DNA of 64,000 nt from Microstegium vimineum. Its lineage: Eukaryota; Streptophyta; Magnoliopsida; Poales; Poaceae. The position numbers and the translations under genes are program-made. Below, piece after piece: positions 21,203-32,806 of the stretch (the stretch's first letter is position 1; each line of letters begins with the position of its first letter). The notes under the pieces were generated by a model. That model saw only the letters and a list, made by a program, of their open reading frames with translations, was not told where the DNA came from and searched no databases. Location: positions 6,760,319-6,824,318 of the forward strand of contig CM039137.1 in NCBI GenBank assembly GCA_022036555.1, given 5' to 3'.

Positions 21203-22640
21203 TGGTGGTGCAGCTGTGGTGGAACCGTGGAAGTGGCCAATGGCCATGCATGCATATGAGAGGAGGAGCTGGGGATGTTAAAAAAGAACGGTGGCAGAAA
21301 CAAACGAGACGCGGCATGTTAGCATCGCGGAAGCAACCTTGCTGAAATGGTTCGGGCGGGTCGCCCTCGTGTGAGCCTATCACACAGCACCTGAGGATTT
21401 ATCTGGGCCCCCTTGTTTGTTCCGGGCTTCCGGCCGGCGACAGAAGAAGAAACGTCGCGGCGTCTCTACCTGCAACTGCAACCCTACGAGAGGACACCGG
21501 CCGGATAGTTGGCGGTATGCACTCAAGATGCGATCAACGATGTGTTTATCGCTGAGAATACATATACGTCAATGTTAGGCTGACGGATTGTTAGAAGAAG
21601 CAATGTAAAGCAGCGCTTTGACCGACGTTGACATGCCACCTTTCTAGAGCAGGAGCATGGCATACGTCTGTGTCACTGTGTGCTACGGGCTGTGTGTTGA
21701 CCAACGCACCTGCAGGCACCTCTAACTCAAATGGCCACTGTTGGGTCCGAGAGGCGATCAGGCGAGCGACTGGAAAACGAAGTTTTGGAGCTATGGGTTT
21801 CCCTCCCTATCGTTCAGCGTGGGAGCTGCTAGTGGCTTCACTCACAGAGTGGCTTCGGCAAGCAGCTGCACACTGTTGGCAGGATGCAACTGCAATTCGC
21901 AATCGCAAGGGACCGGGCAGGAGCGGCCATGCCACAGGCCAACCGTGATCCAGTCAGCTAAAGTGTCTCAGTTCAGACTTCAGAGATGCTTATTCAGGAG
22001 ATGCACATATCTATTAATCTAAATGGGCCTTTTTCAAATGAGTCCATCTAGGAGAAGGCATGTTACATCTTTTCAAATGATTTTGTTCTGCACATATCCT
22101 CGTTTCCTCGTGCTGCTGACAGCTGACTCTCTTTCCGCTCTCGCGCAGCAATGGCTCATCTGACACGCGGTGCGGTGCAGCCAGTGCTGCAGCGATGGGA
22201 GACGACAGTGGCACTCGCAAGTCACAAGCAATGACGACTCCGGCAACAAGGTGGTTAGTGGCGGTTGTGTTATGGTTCTGGCAACGCTGGCTTTAAAGGG
22301 ATTTTCAACAACGGCGGTGGTGGCACCGACCGCGACTCGACTCGACGAGGTCGCGGTCGCTAGCGGCGCCGGGGCTGGTGACCGATGGGGAGCAAGATGA
22401 CTGGTGGTTAATCAACCTTGTGGATTATGCGATATATCAAGCCTTATATTGCTTCGTATGGAAGGTGCATGCGGAGCCCAGACTACCGGAGCCAGAGTAT
22501 CTCTCATGGAGCCATAGTTATTACAGTATTAGGATGAACCGGGGTCACAAGCTAGCGAGGACATATGTTCATTGGTACACTGTTGTTAAAAAACGATTGA
22601 GCCATCGATTTAAATTGAACTGGACACAAAGGGCGTGTTT
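21203..22640. other. Intergenic, no supported gene
   Basis: Several short open frames without recognisable products. Composition is mixed and partly GC-rich, with no clear repeat ends. It may hold relics too decayed to name. Confidence 0.3.
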
Positions 22641-22859
22641 GGTACCATGTTTCTGCCCAGCCTGACCCCTTTGCTACAACTTCATGTGTTTGGTGTTGTG
22701 TTTCACCATAGCCAAGTCAAGTTCAGATCGTGTTTGGTAGACTGGACTGAGAGCTCAGTACATGGTAACATTACCCTTGAAACTTCTCTTCCTCTTCTTG
22801 CTGACATTTTGTCGAACACATATCGAGCACATCCGTCTCAGGCATTTTCGATCCACTGC

Positions 22860-22980
22860 TCTCCGAGCCGGCATCTGTGGCATCGGCGGTAGCGGAGGCG
22901 TCGGCGGCATCCGAGCCCGCAGCATCCGAGCTAGGCATCTGTGGCTTCGACGTCGGCGGAATCCGAGCCCGCAGCCGTGG
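22860..22980. repeat. Degenerate GGCATCCGAGCC-type short repeat
   Basis: The words GGCATCTGTGGC, GGCGGCATCCGAGCCCGCAG and GGCGGAATCCGAGCCCGCAG recur with small changes. The block sits directly upstream of the Bet v1-like relic and appears to be low-complexity expansion rather than protein. Confidence 0.5.
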
Positions 22981-23421
22981 GCGTCCAGCACCCACGCGTG
23001 GCGTTCCACCGGTGCTGGCGTCCGGCACCCGCGCGTGCCAGGCTGCGTGCGCTACTGCGAGGGCACCACCACCGCCGTCGGCGAACCGCCGGACTGGGCG
23101 CACGAGACGCTGTTGGAGCACGACGCGGAGCATCGGATCTTCCGGTACGATATGAACCGCAACAACATGGGTTTCGGCCTCTTCTTCGCCACGTTCCGCG
23201 TCGTCCCGGCCGCCGACGGAGGAGGCGGGTGCGAGCTGCAGCGGGAATTCGAGTGCGAGCCTGTGCGCGGCACCCAGGGATGCGCTCGACGGCATAGGGG
23301 CGCGCGTGCGTGACCACATTCTGGCCGCGCGCGCCGGCGCCGGCTCCGCCGGCAACGCCAACGCCGCACCTGCCGTGGTTGCCGCGGGGCTGGAGGTCGC
23401 CGGTGAGCTCGTCGTGTGTTG
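22941..23421 (+). pseudogene. Lachrymatory-factor-synthase/Bet v1-like (polyketide cyclase fold) relic
   Basis: The frame from 22941 gives a short WRSTGAGV-like start and then jumps to VPGCVRYCEG, so the first strand and helices of the fold are missing. It continues through WAHETLLEHDAEHRIFRYDM, NNMGFGLFFATFRV and CELQREFECEPVRG, which fit the beta strands of plant START/Bet v1-like lachrymatory-factor-synthase-type proteins. Near 23280 the frame breaks; a different frame supplies ALDGIGARVRDHILAARA, the expected C-terminal helix, and ends with a stop at about 23419. One internal deletion plus one frameshift mark it as a pseudogene. Family assignment is from pattern memory and is moderate. 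Confidence 0.6.
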
Positions 23422-24944
23422 AGAGGTGAGACCGGGGGAGGTGAGAGGCCGGAGGGAGGTGACCCAAACACTCACCCACTCACTCCTCTCGCTCCACTCG
23501 GGAAAAACGGACATCCCCTCCGTTTCTTGGGAGCCAGGCCGGGCTGCTTTGAGCAGCGTGCGAGCCGGGCTGCAGAGCGGGCCAAGCACACCAAACAAGA
23601 TACATTGCAGCTGGGGAGCTCGGGCCACTCTTCCCATCCGCTAGCAAACAAGCAGCACAATATGTATAGTAGATTTATAGATAAAAATAAACACATAAAT
23701 GTCACAAAAATATGACCACGAATATTTGCAAAAAAAAAATGACCACGAAAGCTACAATCCAAACTTAGTCTGGAAACCACATATTCACATAATTGTACTC
23801 TCTCTATCTCACAAAGAATGTAACTGTAACATTACCTTAAATTTGATCAATTTATAGATAAAATGTATTAATATTTATGATACCAATTTTTTTTTTTGAC
23901 AGAAACTGGAGGGGTTTGCACCCTTAACCAAAAAAATATATTTAGAACAACTATGAAACATATTTTTTATAATAAATTAATCTAGAACTATAAATTTAAA
24001 TAATATTCACGTAATCCATAGTTGTATATTATGTTTGGGACCATGGTACATGGTAGTGCTAACATAGTTTTATACTTTGAGTCTTCAACAAATTCACAGC
24101 TCACAATTTATCGAAGTATCAAAGCAAGAGTGCAAAATGAAGTACAGGTGGATACCTACAAATATGAGCACTAATTTTTTCTCTTACAATAAAATAGTAT
24201 TAATCGGCTTATCAGTCACATAAACCATCATCTGAACAACATCTTTAAAGCTACAAAGCCTATGCGTACAAGAGTTACAAGCTCACAATTTTTATTCTCA
24301 CCACAAACCGGCAATAGGATAGCCACAAAAAGAACAAACACATGCACAAGTTCACAACTAATATACACACGTGAACAAAATATAGAAGGATAATGTGTGT
24401 CACTCAATAATCTGTACTCTTTTTGCTCAAAATTATAAATTATTTTGATTTTTGTTATATTTATTTTACTATGCATTTGTATCTATACACATATTAAATG
24501 GATGTACTAAAAACTTAAATCGATTTATAATTTGAAATCAAGGGAATACTAAATAAATGGAACCCAAATGAGGTGTGCCTCTTGCAGTCTTGCCTCTCCA
24601 GCCGTGCGCCCGTGCCTGTGAAGCGCGCGGCCGCTCGCGTGCGTCTGCTGGATGCACACCGCGTCTGTTGGTGAGGACCAGCCGCGCACGCACACCCGCG
24701 CACGGCGCACCCAGAACCAGAGTACCCTCCTGGCCTGGCTACCGCGGCACACGCACACGACTCGCTGTCGCAGCGCAACGCCTCTTTCTTCCCGCCGGAT
24801 TGACGGAATCGATCGCTCCGCTCCCCACCGGCCACCACACCACGGTATCGATTCCCGCGCGGGCGGCCGCCCGCATCCACCGCACAAAACCCTAGCCATC
24901 GCCCCACTCACCCGCCACCATAAACCCCGTGCTCCCCACCTCGG
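23422..24944. other. Intergenic and ZDP-like promoter
   Basis: 23650-24550 is AT-rich with decayed MITE pieces. One at about 24415-24545 has GTACTCTTTTTGCTCAAAAT on the left and ATTTGAAATCAAGGGAATAC on the right. From 24570 it becomes GC-rich and probably carries the promoter and leader of the ZDP-like gene. No TATA box is obvious. Confidence 0.4.
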
Positions 24945-25040
24945 ATGCTCGTCGTCCCCTTCTCCCTCCGCATTGCGAGAAACCCCACCCGCCTCCGCCT
25001 TCTCCTCCCCGTCCCCGCTGCTCGCTTCACCCGTCTCGCC

Positions 25041-28000
25041 ATGTCGACCAAGCCGCCGGCGGCGGCTACCATATCCGTCGAGTATGCCAAGTCCGGGCGC
25101 TCAACCTGCAAGGGGTGCAGCGGGGCCATCGCCTCCGGGGCGCTCCGCCTCGGCGCCTCTGCGCGCGACCCCCGAGGCTACGAGTCCACCAAGTGGTACC
25201 ACGTCTCCTGCTTACCCTCCGCGTCGCACCCTCTCGGCCCCATCGAGAGTATCGAGGGGTTCGACTCCATTAAGGTTCGCTCATTGGGCAGTTAGTTTCG
25301 TTCAGTTCGTTATCTCATTCTGTGTTGTTTAGGGGATTAATGCGTGGGGATTTCGGATTGTAGGACCATGATCGTGAGGAATTGCGAGAGCTAGAGAAGA
25401 AGGTATGCGCCCTTTACTCGTTACAATGGTTGTTTAGCCACGTAGTTTTTTGCTACAGATTAGGGTGATGTATAATAGGTTTGACAAAATTTGTGGTTAA
25501 TAATGCCGAGTAAAGAAACAGCATATGTACAATTCATTCCTAACATTTCCCACTCTATGGCACCCCTGCTTGTACAATGACGTGCTTAGAGCATCTCCAA
25601 GAGGCTTTGTAAAATCTACTCTCTAAATCATCATTTAGAGAGCCATTTGAGTAAAAATCGTTTTCTATATCTTTATACTCTCCAACAGATTTTCTATATG
25701 TCATGCACAGTGTAGAAAGTCATTCTCGTCTTCTATATTTGGCTAGCGAAAAATCCGGAATAGAACATGACTATATTTAGATGACCATTTAGATAAGCTG
25801 TTGGAGGGTATTTTTTCACCAAAATCTCTATTCCTAGCATTTAGGAAGATATGAAGAGCCTCTTGAAGATGCTCTTATAGTCAGATAAGCATGTGTGAAG
25901 TGCATAAATCAAATAGAATTGACGACACTTATTCTCTTGTTTGAACAACAGCACTTGGATGATTAGTGTTTTTTGTCCTGATCCCATATTTAGCAAAACA
26001 ACATAAGTGATTCAGTATTTTTGGGTCAAATCTTTACCGACTCCCATGATAATGAGAACAACTCATTTTTATCAGAATCATAAAAGAGACAATACTGCAG
26101 TCTGCCCTTTGGAGGAACCAAGTCCAAACAAAGCAAGGATTAAGATGTCTTCCTCTGTCGAGGGCACGCCAGATAAGGTAACCGTCTCTGTTGAGTATGC
26201 GAAGTCTGGCCGCTCTACCTGCAAGGGCTGCAGCGAGAATATTGCCAAAGGTCCCCTCCGCCTTGGTGCCTCTTTTCCTGATCCCCGTGGCTACGAAAAT
26301 AACAAGTGGTACCATGTTGCGTGCTTCCCTACATCATCATACCCATTATTTCCAATGGAGAATCTGAAGGGGGTTGATTCAATCAAGGTACATGCCTTTT
26401 ATTTTGCAAAGCTTTTGTGAGTTGTTTTCCTTATGGAGACTGATTTGTAGATTTGAGTTGCCTGCAGGATGATGACCATGACAAGTTGCGCAAGTTGGAG
26501 GAGGTAACAATCTGTCACTTATACAGCTAGCTTTAAATCACGTCACTCTTACTACGAAGTATGTAATGCAGCTAGTTTTTAATTTTGTAAATTTGGAAAA
26601 TTGTGGCCTTTGTTTTAGTACACATAAGGAAGATGAAGGATTCTTTCCTTAACCAAAAACCTTGGAGTTGTAAAATGATGCATTTACTTTACATTTCAGT
26701 CTAGTTTGTTCCATCTGTTTCGTTAATATTTTTGTGAATTGTGGCATTTTGTGTTTGATTTCTTAGTTATTCACCATATTCGTTTTCAGAATCACAAGAG
26801 TGATGGGAATGCAGGTGGTGTATTGAATGAGTCGAATCTGAAGAAAGAAATGGTTAGACTTCAATACAAGCATTTTGGAGTTGACTCTTAGCCCCTAAAG
26901 CACCTTATGATGTATCTTTTCTGCATTGCTCCATTTCTTTTAGGCTCACAGCATGGAGGACTCAAAAGAAGGTGCTGAAAAGGCAATAAAGGTGATCGCA
27001 TGTAGTAGAACTGCTGCTAAGCATTTTGATAGTATCTATGGAGAAGGCACGCACAAAAGATTCAGCAATATTGTCAAAATTACTGGAGTGATAAAATAAT
27101 TCTGCCAGCTTGCCACTCAGTTGCCTGCTTAATATTTCCAAAACATATAAATTGTCTTATATATTGCAGCTTTCTTTTGTTATTAAATTCTTAGTTGCCT
27201 CACTGATTTCATTTACAGAATCACAAGATAAATGACAGTTAGCCTTGAAGCATGCGCATCTTGTAGTTGATTCAAGAACTGTTTCATTTCGTATGCTGAT
27301 GGAACATGTCTGTCACTTGATTTCGTCTAGGTTCACTGCATGGAGCATTCTGAAGGAGCTGCAAAGAACCTGAAAGAAGCAAAGGTGATGTGTGATCTGA
27401 ATATCTAATCTTATGATACTTTGGACTTTGGGCTCTATCTACCTTTGATGATAACCAAGGAGAATGCAAACACACAAAATTCTATGGGAACTCTACCTTC
27501 AAACCCTTCCCATCGTCGTAGAAGCAGTGACTTTGAAAGATTATGCGAGTTGAGTTATCTTCATTGGATTGGAACAGCTATTTTGATAGGTTTTTTCTTT
27601 CTTGTTGGTTACCGAGTGCTTGTCCATCGCAACATTTAGATTTATTTATTATTTGAAAACTCTAGTTCTGTGTGTATCAGTCATTACAGTAGTTTCCTTC
27701 TGGTCTGGCACTCAGCCAGGCTATAAATACTTTCCTGGCTATAAATACTTTCCTGCTATGGTGATTCGGTAAACGACTAGCATCTTTTCCTCCAAAAAGA
27801 AAAACTGTCACAAAGCTCAATACTGGATTATTATTTTTCTTTTTTCTCCTTGCAGTTACCTTCAGGGAACATAATGATTGGTCCACCGGTATCCTTTTCA
27901 GTTTCTGATATCCAGAAAAAGTATAAGGTAACCTTATAGCTACTCTTGTCCTTTGGCGGCTGTTGCTAAGAATTCTGCTCCCCATATCTTTCCATGTCTT

Positions 28001-31000
28001 TTTTTGTGCAAGCACGTTACTGAATTGCTATATAATAAACTTCTTTCTGTATGTTGGTGTAGAATGCTACCCTTCCTGCTCATTGGAAGGTTTTTGATAC
28101 TGTTATCTTCCGTGAGCAGGTGCGTTGATACCTGCCAATCTGCCATACTGCTTGTGGTTTTAAAGTCCTATTTTTTTATTAAAAAAACTGTCTTCCAATT
28201 TCCATTCAGGAAGATGGCCTTCATGCTTCATCTAAGATTGCTGCATTTGATTTTGATGGGTGCCTTGCCAATACCAATGTGAGGAGGTATTGTGTTTTAT
28301 AAGATATACAAGTTTGTTGCACTCTAAATGGTATTGTAGATGCTTCTGCCGTGAATATTTTTTTCTCCCATCCTGTCGTTTATTATGGAGATGCATTTGA
28401 ATTGTAGTAAATAAAGGCTTTAAATTACTGATTTCTTTTCTCGAACACAATCATTATATTAAGAGGGAAATAAAAAGGGTAAGACCCTACAACACACACC
28501 CATGCCAGCCTAATAAGGTTTGATTACATGCTCATCCAAGAAAACAAAGAATAAATGACCTCGACGTATGGAAAGGTGCTGGCCCTATTCACCATCCAGC
28601 ACAAAGGCACGGAGAAACGAAATGCCCCTGGCCCCAGCCACTCCCAAATCCAATAGCTCCTCTCTAGCAGGCCCCAACTGGATTAGTAGAGGTACCATCA
28701 AAGACACAACGATTACGGTGCTTACAAATTGTCCGAGGCTTTATAAATTACTGAATGTTGCTTTATCAGTATTGAGTAATTAAAGTTGGTTTGAAGTTCT
28801 TGCAGTTGGATAAAGAGAAATTGTCATACACTGCCATCTATTAATAAGTTATTACTAACCAAACGTATAGCATTATGCATTCGCAGAAAATTCAAATACC
28901 AATAAAGTGGAAAATTGGGCAACTCTGAATTGATTGCAAAGCATTCATCACATATGATTTCCACTTCTGGGTATTGCTAGGGAAAGCATCTGTAGTGTCA
29001 ACCTTTCTGTAGTGTCCTTAACTAATAAGCTAAGCTATCTTTACAAGCAAAGGCTGTCAACTATATACAAGAAGCATCTCTAAGGAAAATATTGACACCA
29101 GACCTACCTAGAGTTTAGCGATGAAATGTATTATGCTTGACCTTTGGATGACCTCTGTCATAATGTTTAAGACTCGCTAGCTAGTTAGTGTGTGTTCAGG
29201 TCTATGTATGACTCTTTTCTCCTTTTAATACAATGATACACATCTCTCCTGCGTGTTCGAGAAAAAAAATTCGTAATGTTCGCTTATGACGTTGTTCTGA
29301 TGTTTTCCGAAATTGATGCTTTTACATGTGAAGCTTCTGATTCGGAATACTTTTTGTTTTCTGTTGCTATAATAGAACTCAGTTCATATTTTTCAACCTA
29401 CTGTATGTGCAGTATTGGTGCAGACAAGTGGTCTTTACAGCATAAATCAATTCCTGAAAAGTTGCAAAGGCTGTATGATGATGGTTACAAGCTGGTTAGT
29501 AGGTTTCTTTTCAGCAGTTTTTTTAGACCCTCTACATCTCCTTTTACTTTTTTGTATTTGTGTTTCTATGTTCTGACGGTAAAAATTATTACTCAGGACA
29601 ATATCTTAATGTAATTCATTATGTATTGCTTTGATTTCTGTGGCATTATCATCTCCTGGGGAATCATGTCAACTTATTCTGTATGTTGTTTTTAGGTCAT
29701 ATTCACCAATGAGTCAAACATTGAGCGCTGGAAGAACAAGCGGCAGCAAGCTGTTGACTCCAAAGTTGGTCGCCTTGATAACTTTATTGAATGTGTTAAA
29801 GTTCCTATTCAGGTATGCTGTAAACATATTTTCTTTATCTCAAGTCTGTCTTAAAATGTATCCTCCAGATGCTTCTGAGCAGTGATTCAAATAAAAAAAG
29901 GAATAAAGAAGCATTTCTGTTAATTTGATTATCTGATAACTGAAATGGGAATTGCCCTATAACTTAAATCACTTGATTTTATTTGCAGTCAGTTTGGGGC
30001 TGCTATGCTGTGCAGTACTTTGACTAGTTTTTAAGGTGCTCTAGAAAAGCAGTTGTAAAAATTGTATTCCTTGTTTAGGAAAACTAAATTAAGTTCTAAA
30101 TTCCGTTATACCACAATTGTTTCTGTCACTTGGTGAAAGTGAAACCCATTGTATCTATTTTTGCAATCTAAATTAAGCAAATAGTTAGTCAACTAAGATT
30201 TTGAAAGCAGTTCCGGCAAACAAGATTATTGTGATCCCTACAAGGAATACACAAACAGATATGTAGATATTTTAAGATTATGTACCGAGTATTCAATTAT
30301 TTACCAATGGATACAGCATTCCAGTTTGTGGGAAAAGATAGGTCAAATACATCTTATTAGAATGTCACTACAAAAGGAGTGGGCATAGCACTGATCGTTG
30401 AGAGTCGCTGATGTATCTGGTTTAGCTTGGACCAAAAAGCACTGATGTTCATTATCATCTGGGTGTTCTTTTTTTTCTCTTTATTTTTATTTCTTTAGTC
30501 CCTCCCACCACCACCCAAAATGAAAACTCTGGTCCAAGCCTCAGGATTGCCGTAGTCTATATTTGCTCCAATAGGACTTCACATGAAGTTTGTTTGCCTT
30601 TTCAGGGTCATGCCCTTAAGGGGTTGAGTCACCTAGACTCGTTTTCTTCTTAATATAATGATACACAACTCTCCTATCTGTTCGATAATTGATTAATTTG
30701 ATTTGCATCTTCAGGTTTTCATTGCCTGTGGTCTAGGGAAAGGAAAAGATGTTCCAGATGATCCATACCGCAAACCAAATCCAGGAATGTGGTGGTTGAT
30801 GGCTCAGCATTTCAATTCTGGAATAGAAATTGACATGGATCGGTAATCACCCCATTCTTGGATAATTTTCAGATCCATGGCCTTTGATACAGTCATAAAA
30901 TAACTCTTGGATCAACATCTTTTTTTTAAAAAAAACTGCACCTCTGTTTGAATGAAATCACACAAATACACTTTAATGCCTTGCCAATATCTAATGGGCT

Positions 31001-31873
31001 GGAAGCCTGGAACCACTTACCTGTTTCTGTTTGCTCATATGGGGTAGTTTCATGCAAGGGCTGGCATGTTAGTGGGATTGCAAGTGTGTACATGAAATAA
31101 AATATACACGCTGCATTTCTTAAATTTCCTGTGCAGTATATGGATTTGAGAGTGGCTTGAATGTGTCTGCACATATGCTTGCAACTTTGCAAGTAGCAGG
31201 CATTGATGTACCTCTTCTTGGAGGGTCTACCTAATCCCTATCACAAGAATGGTTCAACATGACACTGTTTTCAAGCTTTAGTAATTTCTTTGGATTTTTG
31301 CGTTATATAATCAAAATAAAGCAGTGCTAGGTGACTAGGGTAGGAACATGAACATGACACTGTTTCTATATGCAGCCTATATTTAGGCGCATAGCAAAAA
31401 CAGTGTATGTAGAAAAGGCAGAGCGCCTTATAATTTGGAACGGATGGAGTGTTTTATTTATAATTGAATAATAGGCGAAGGTGGCTACCATTCCTCACCT
31501 TGGCCTTGTGGAACCCTCCCCTTCTACTTGATGCAAAGTTATCCAGAAGCTCCTCTTCTGACATTTGCCCTATTCTTACAGATCTTTCTATGTTGGTGAT
31601 GCTGCTGGGAGAGAGAATGATCATAGTGATGCAGATTTAAAATTTGCTAAGGTATGAAAAAGCCTTATTTATCTATAGAAATCAACAAGCATTTTCCTTC
31701 ATTGAGTTCAATCAATTTGGAAGGCCTATTGCACTTTACTTGTAATTAAGAGAAAATACAACCACCTGGTTCACAAGGTTTATATAAGCCTTTCATCAGC
31801 TGACATCTGGTATTTCCTGTTGTAGGCCATCGGTGTCAAGTTCCATGTTCCTGAGGAATACTTTGGTTGCTAG
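25041..31873 (+). CDS. ZDP: DNA 3'-phosphatase with PARP-type zinc fingers (ZDP-like)
   Basis: Removes 3'-phosphate from DNA ends in base excision repair and active demethylation, in the nucleus. Fifteen exons join in phase to 478 aa: 25041-25274, 25364-25402, 26076-26387, 26468-26503, 26790-26852, 26944-26991, 27331-27384, 27856-27927, 28063-28119, 28210-28286, 29413-29494, 29696-29812, 30715-30842, 31582-31651, 31826-31873. Exons 1-2 and 3-4 encode two similar PARP-type fingers (CKGC ... WYHVSC and CKGC ... WYHVAC). Exons 8-15 encode the HAD phosphatase: FDFDGCLA (nucleophile Asp), FTNES, and GDAAGRENDHSDADLKFA (metal-binding acid). Arabidopsis ZDP is described with three fingers; I see two. 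An in-frame ATG at 24945 adds 32 residues resembling a transit peptide. The acceptor of exon 3 is the least certain. Confidence 0.93.
25589..25874. repeat. Tourist/Harbinger-like MITE in ZDP-like intron 2
   Basis: Ends GAGCATCTCCAAGAGGCTTT and GCCTCTTGAAGATGCTC are inverted repeats, flanked on both sides by TTA, the trinucleotide target of PIF/Harbinger elements. Length is 286 bp. Inner arms also pair through ATTTAGAGAGCC-type words. Confidence 0.75.
27215..27260 (+). other. Decayed or alternative micro-exon in the ZDP-like gene
   Basis: After the acceptor-like TTTACAG, the DNA reads AATCACAAGATAAATGAC, matching the start of exon 5 (CAG then AATCACAAGAGTGATGGG). In frame it encodes NHKINDS followed by TAG, and no donor follows. 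It looks like a third copy of the NHK micro-exon that decayed, or a poison exon. Confidence 0.5.
28438..28745 (-). mobile_element. LINE 3' end fragment in ZDP-like intron 10
   Basis: Read on the minus strand, this segment ends with CTTAATATAATGATTGTGTT then CGAGAAAAG. This resembles the 3' tail common to grass LINEs (TAATATAATGATACACA, CTCC, TGTTCGAGAAAAAA), which also occurs on the plus strand at 29226-29270 and 30650-30690. Only the 3' end is present. Confidence 0.5.
29130..29271 (+). mobile_element. LINE-like 3' end in ZDP-like intron 10
   Basis: Ends in TTTTAATACAATGATACACA, CTCTCCTGCGTGTTCGAG and an A run (AAAAAAA). This is the grass LINE 3'-tail pattern. The 5' limit is unknown. Confidence 0.55.
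30470..30695 (+). mobile_element. LINE-like 3' end in ZDP-like intron 12
   Basis: The right end reads CTTAATATAATGATACACAA, CTCTCCTATCTGTTCGATAA, the same tail motif as at 29226. The A run is not preserved. The left boundary is a guess based on where intron sequence changes character. Confidence 0.4.
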
Positions 31874-32493
31874 ATCCCTTTAAAGTTCATTAGAAACCTC
31901 GTAAGATGGTTACACAGTGTCATTGTTAAGAATACTGTGGCTATTCTGGCATGGAAATCTCTGTTGACACCGTCAGATGTGCATTTGTAGCTCCAAGTTT
32001 GCTGAAGTCTCATAATGTAGAGTTGTTGAGTCAATCAGGTAGTGATCTTACGATGATCAGCCATGGTGGTGGTAAAGAGTCAGATCGGTGGATCAATCCG
32101 TCTATGCGGTGAAAGAAAAAGCCCGAACCCCTGCAGAATCAACATACTGCAGAATCAACATAGCGTCGGCACAGTTGGGATTTTAATCCATGCCTTCACG
32201 GAGCCATGGCGTGACCGATTACTATTCCCTTGCCCTTGTTGCAAGTGCCCATGGTCTCACTTGTGAGCAAAGTAGGATTGATATGTCGGTAATGACGGAC
32301 GACACATCAATTGGGACGGCATTTCATTGCGATATAGGAGCATTTGGGTTGGTGGTTACTACCAGAGTTGATGCTCACGCCGGGCGGATCTCACTCCTCC
32401 CCTCCTGTCCCTCTCCCTCATTTCAAGTGTATTGAAATCATTAGCGTGAAACTTAAATTAAATTCTACATCAACCCAACTTAACATATGGATT
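31874..32493. other. 3' flank of the ZDP-like gene
   Basis: Presumed 3' UTR to about 32050, then unremarkable DNA. Short open frames at 32063-32435 have no recognisable product. Confidence 0.35.
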
Positions 32494-32806
32494 TAGGTCT
32501 TGTTTGGATATAGTTCCTGGATTTTTAACATATAGATTTAGGTCTTGTTTGGATGTAGTTTGGTGAATTTGAGTAAAACTTCAACTAAATTTCTCTCAAT
32601 TCACACCTATCTATATGGATTGAAGTAAATCTGACAATAACCAAACAATAACCAAACAAAGTCTCAATTCACATGTGTTGGGTTGGATTAAAGTGAAAGT
32701 GAATTAAATTCTATTTTAATTTTGTTCGTGAAAAAAATTCTATTTTAATTTATTCCCATACATATGGATTGATGTGAGTTTGATTCTATCTAAACAAGAC
32801 CTTAGT
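32494..32806. repeat. MITE with GGTCTTGTTTGGAT-type ends
   Basis: The left end GGTCTTGTTTGGATATAG and the right end CTATCTAAACAAGACC are inverted repeats. The left end is itself repeated: TTTAGGTCTTGTTTGGAT occurs at about 32490 and again near 32540, each preceded by AACATAT-A/G-GA. This suggests a local duplication or a nested copy. Confidence 0.6.
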
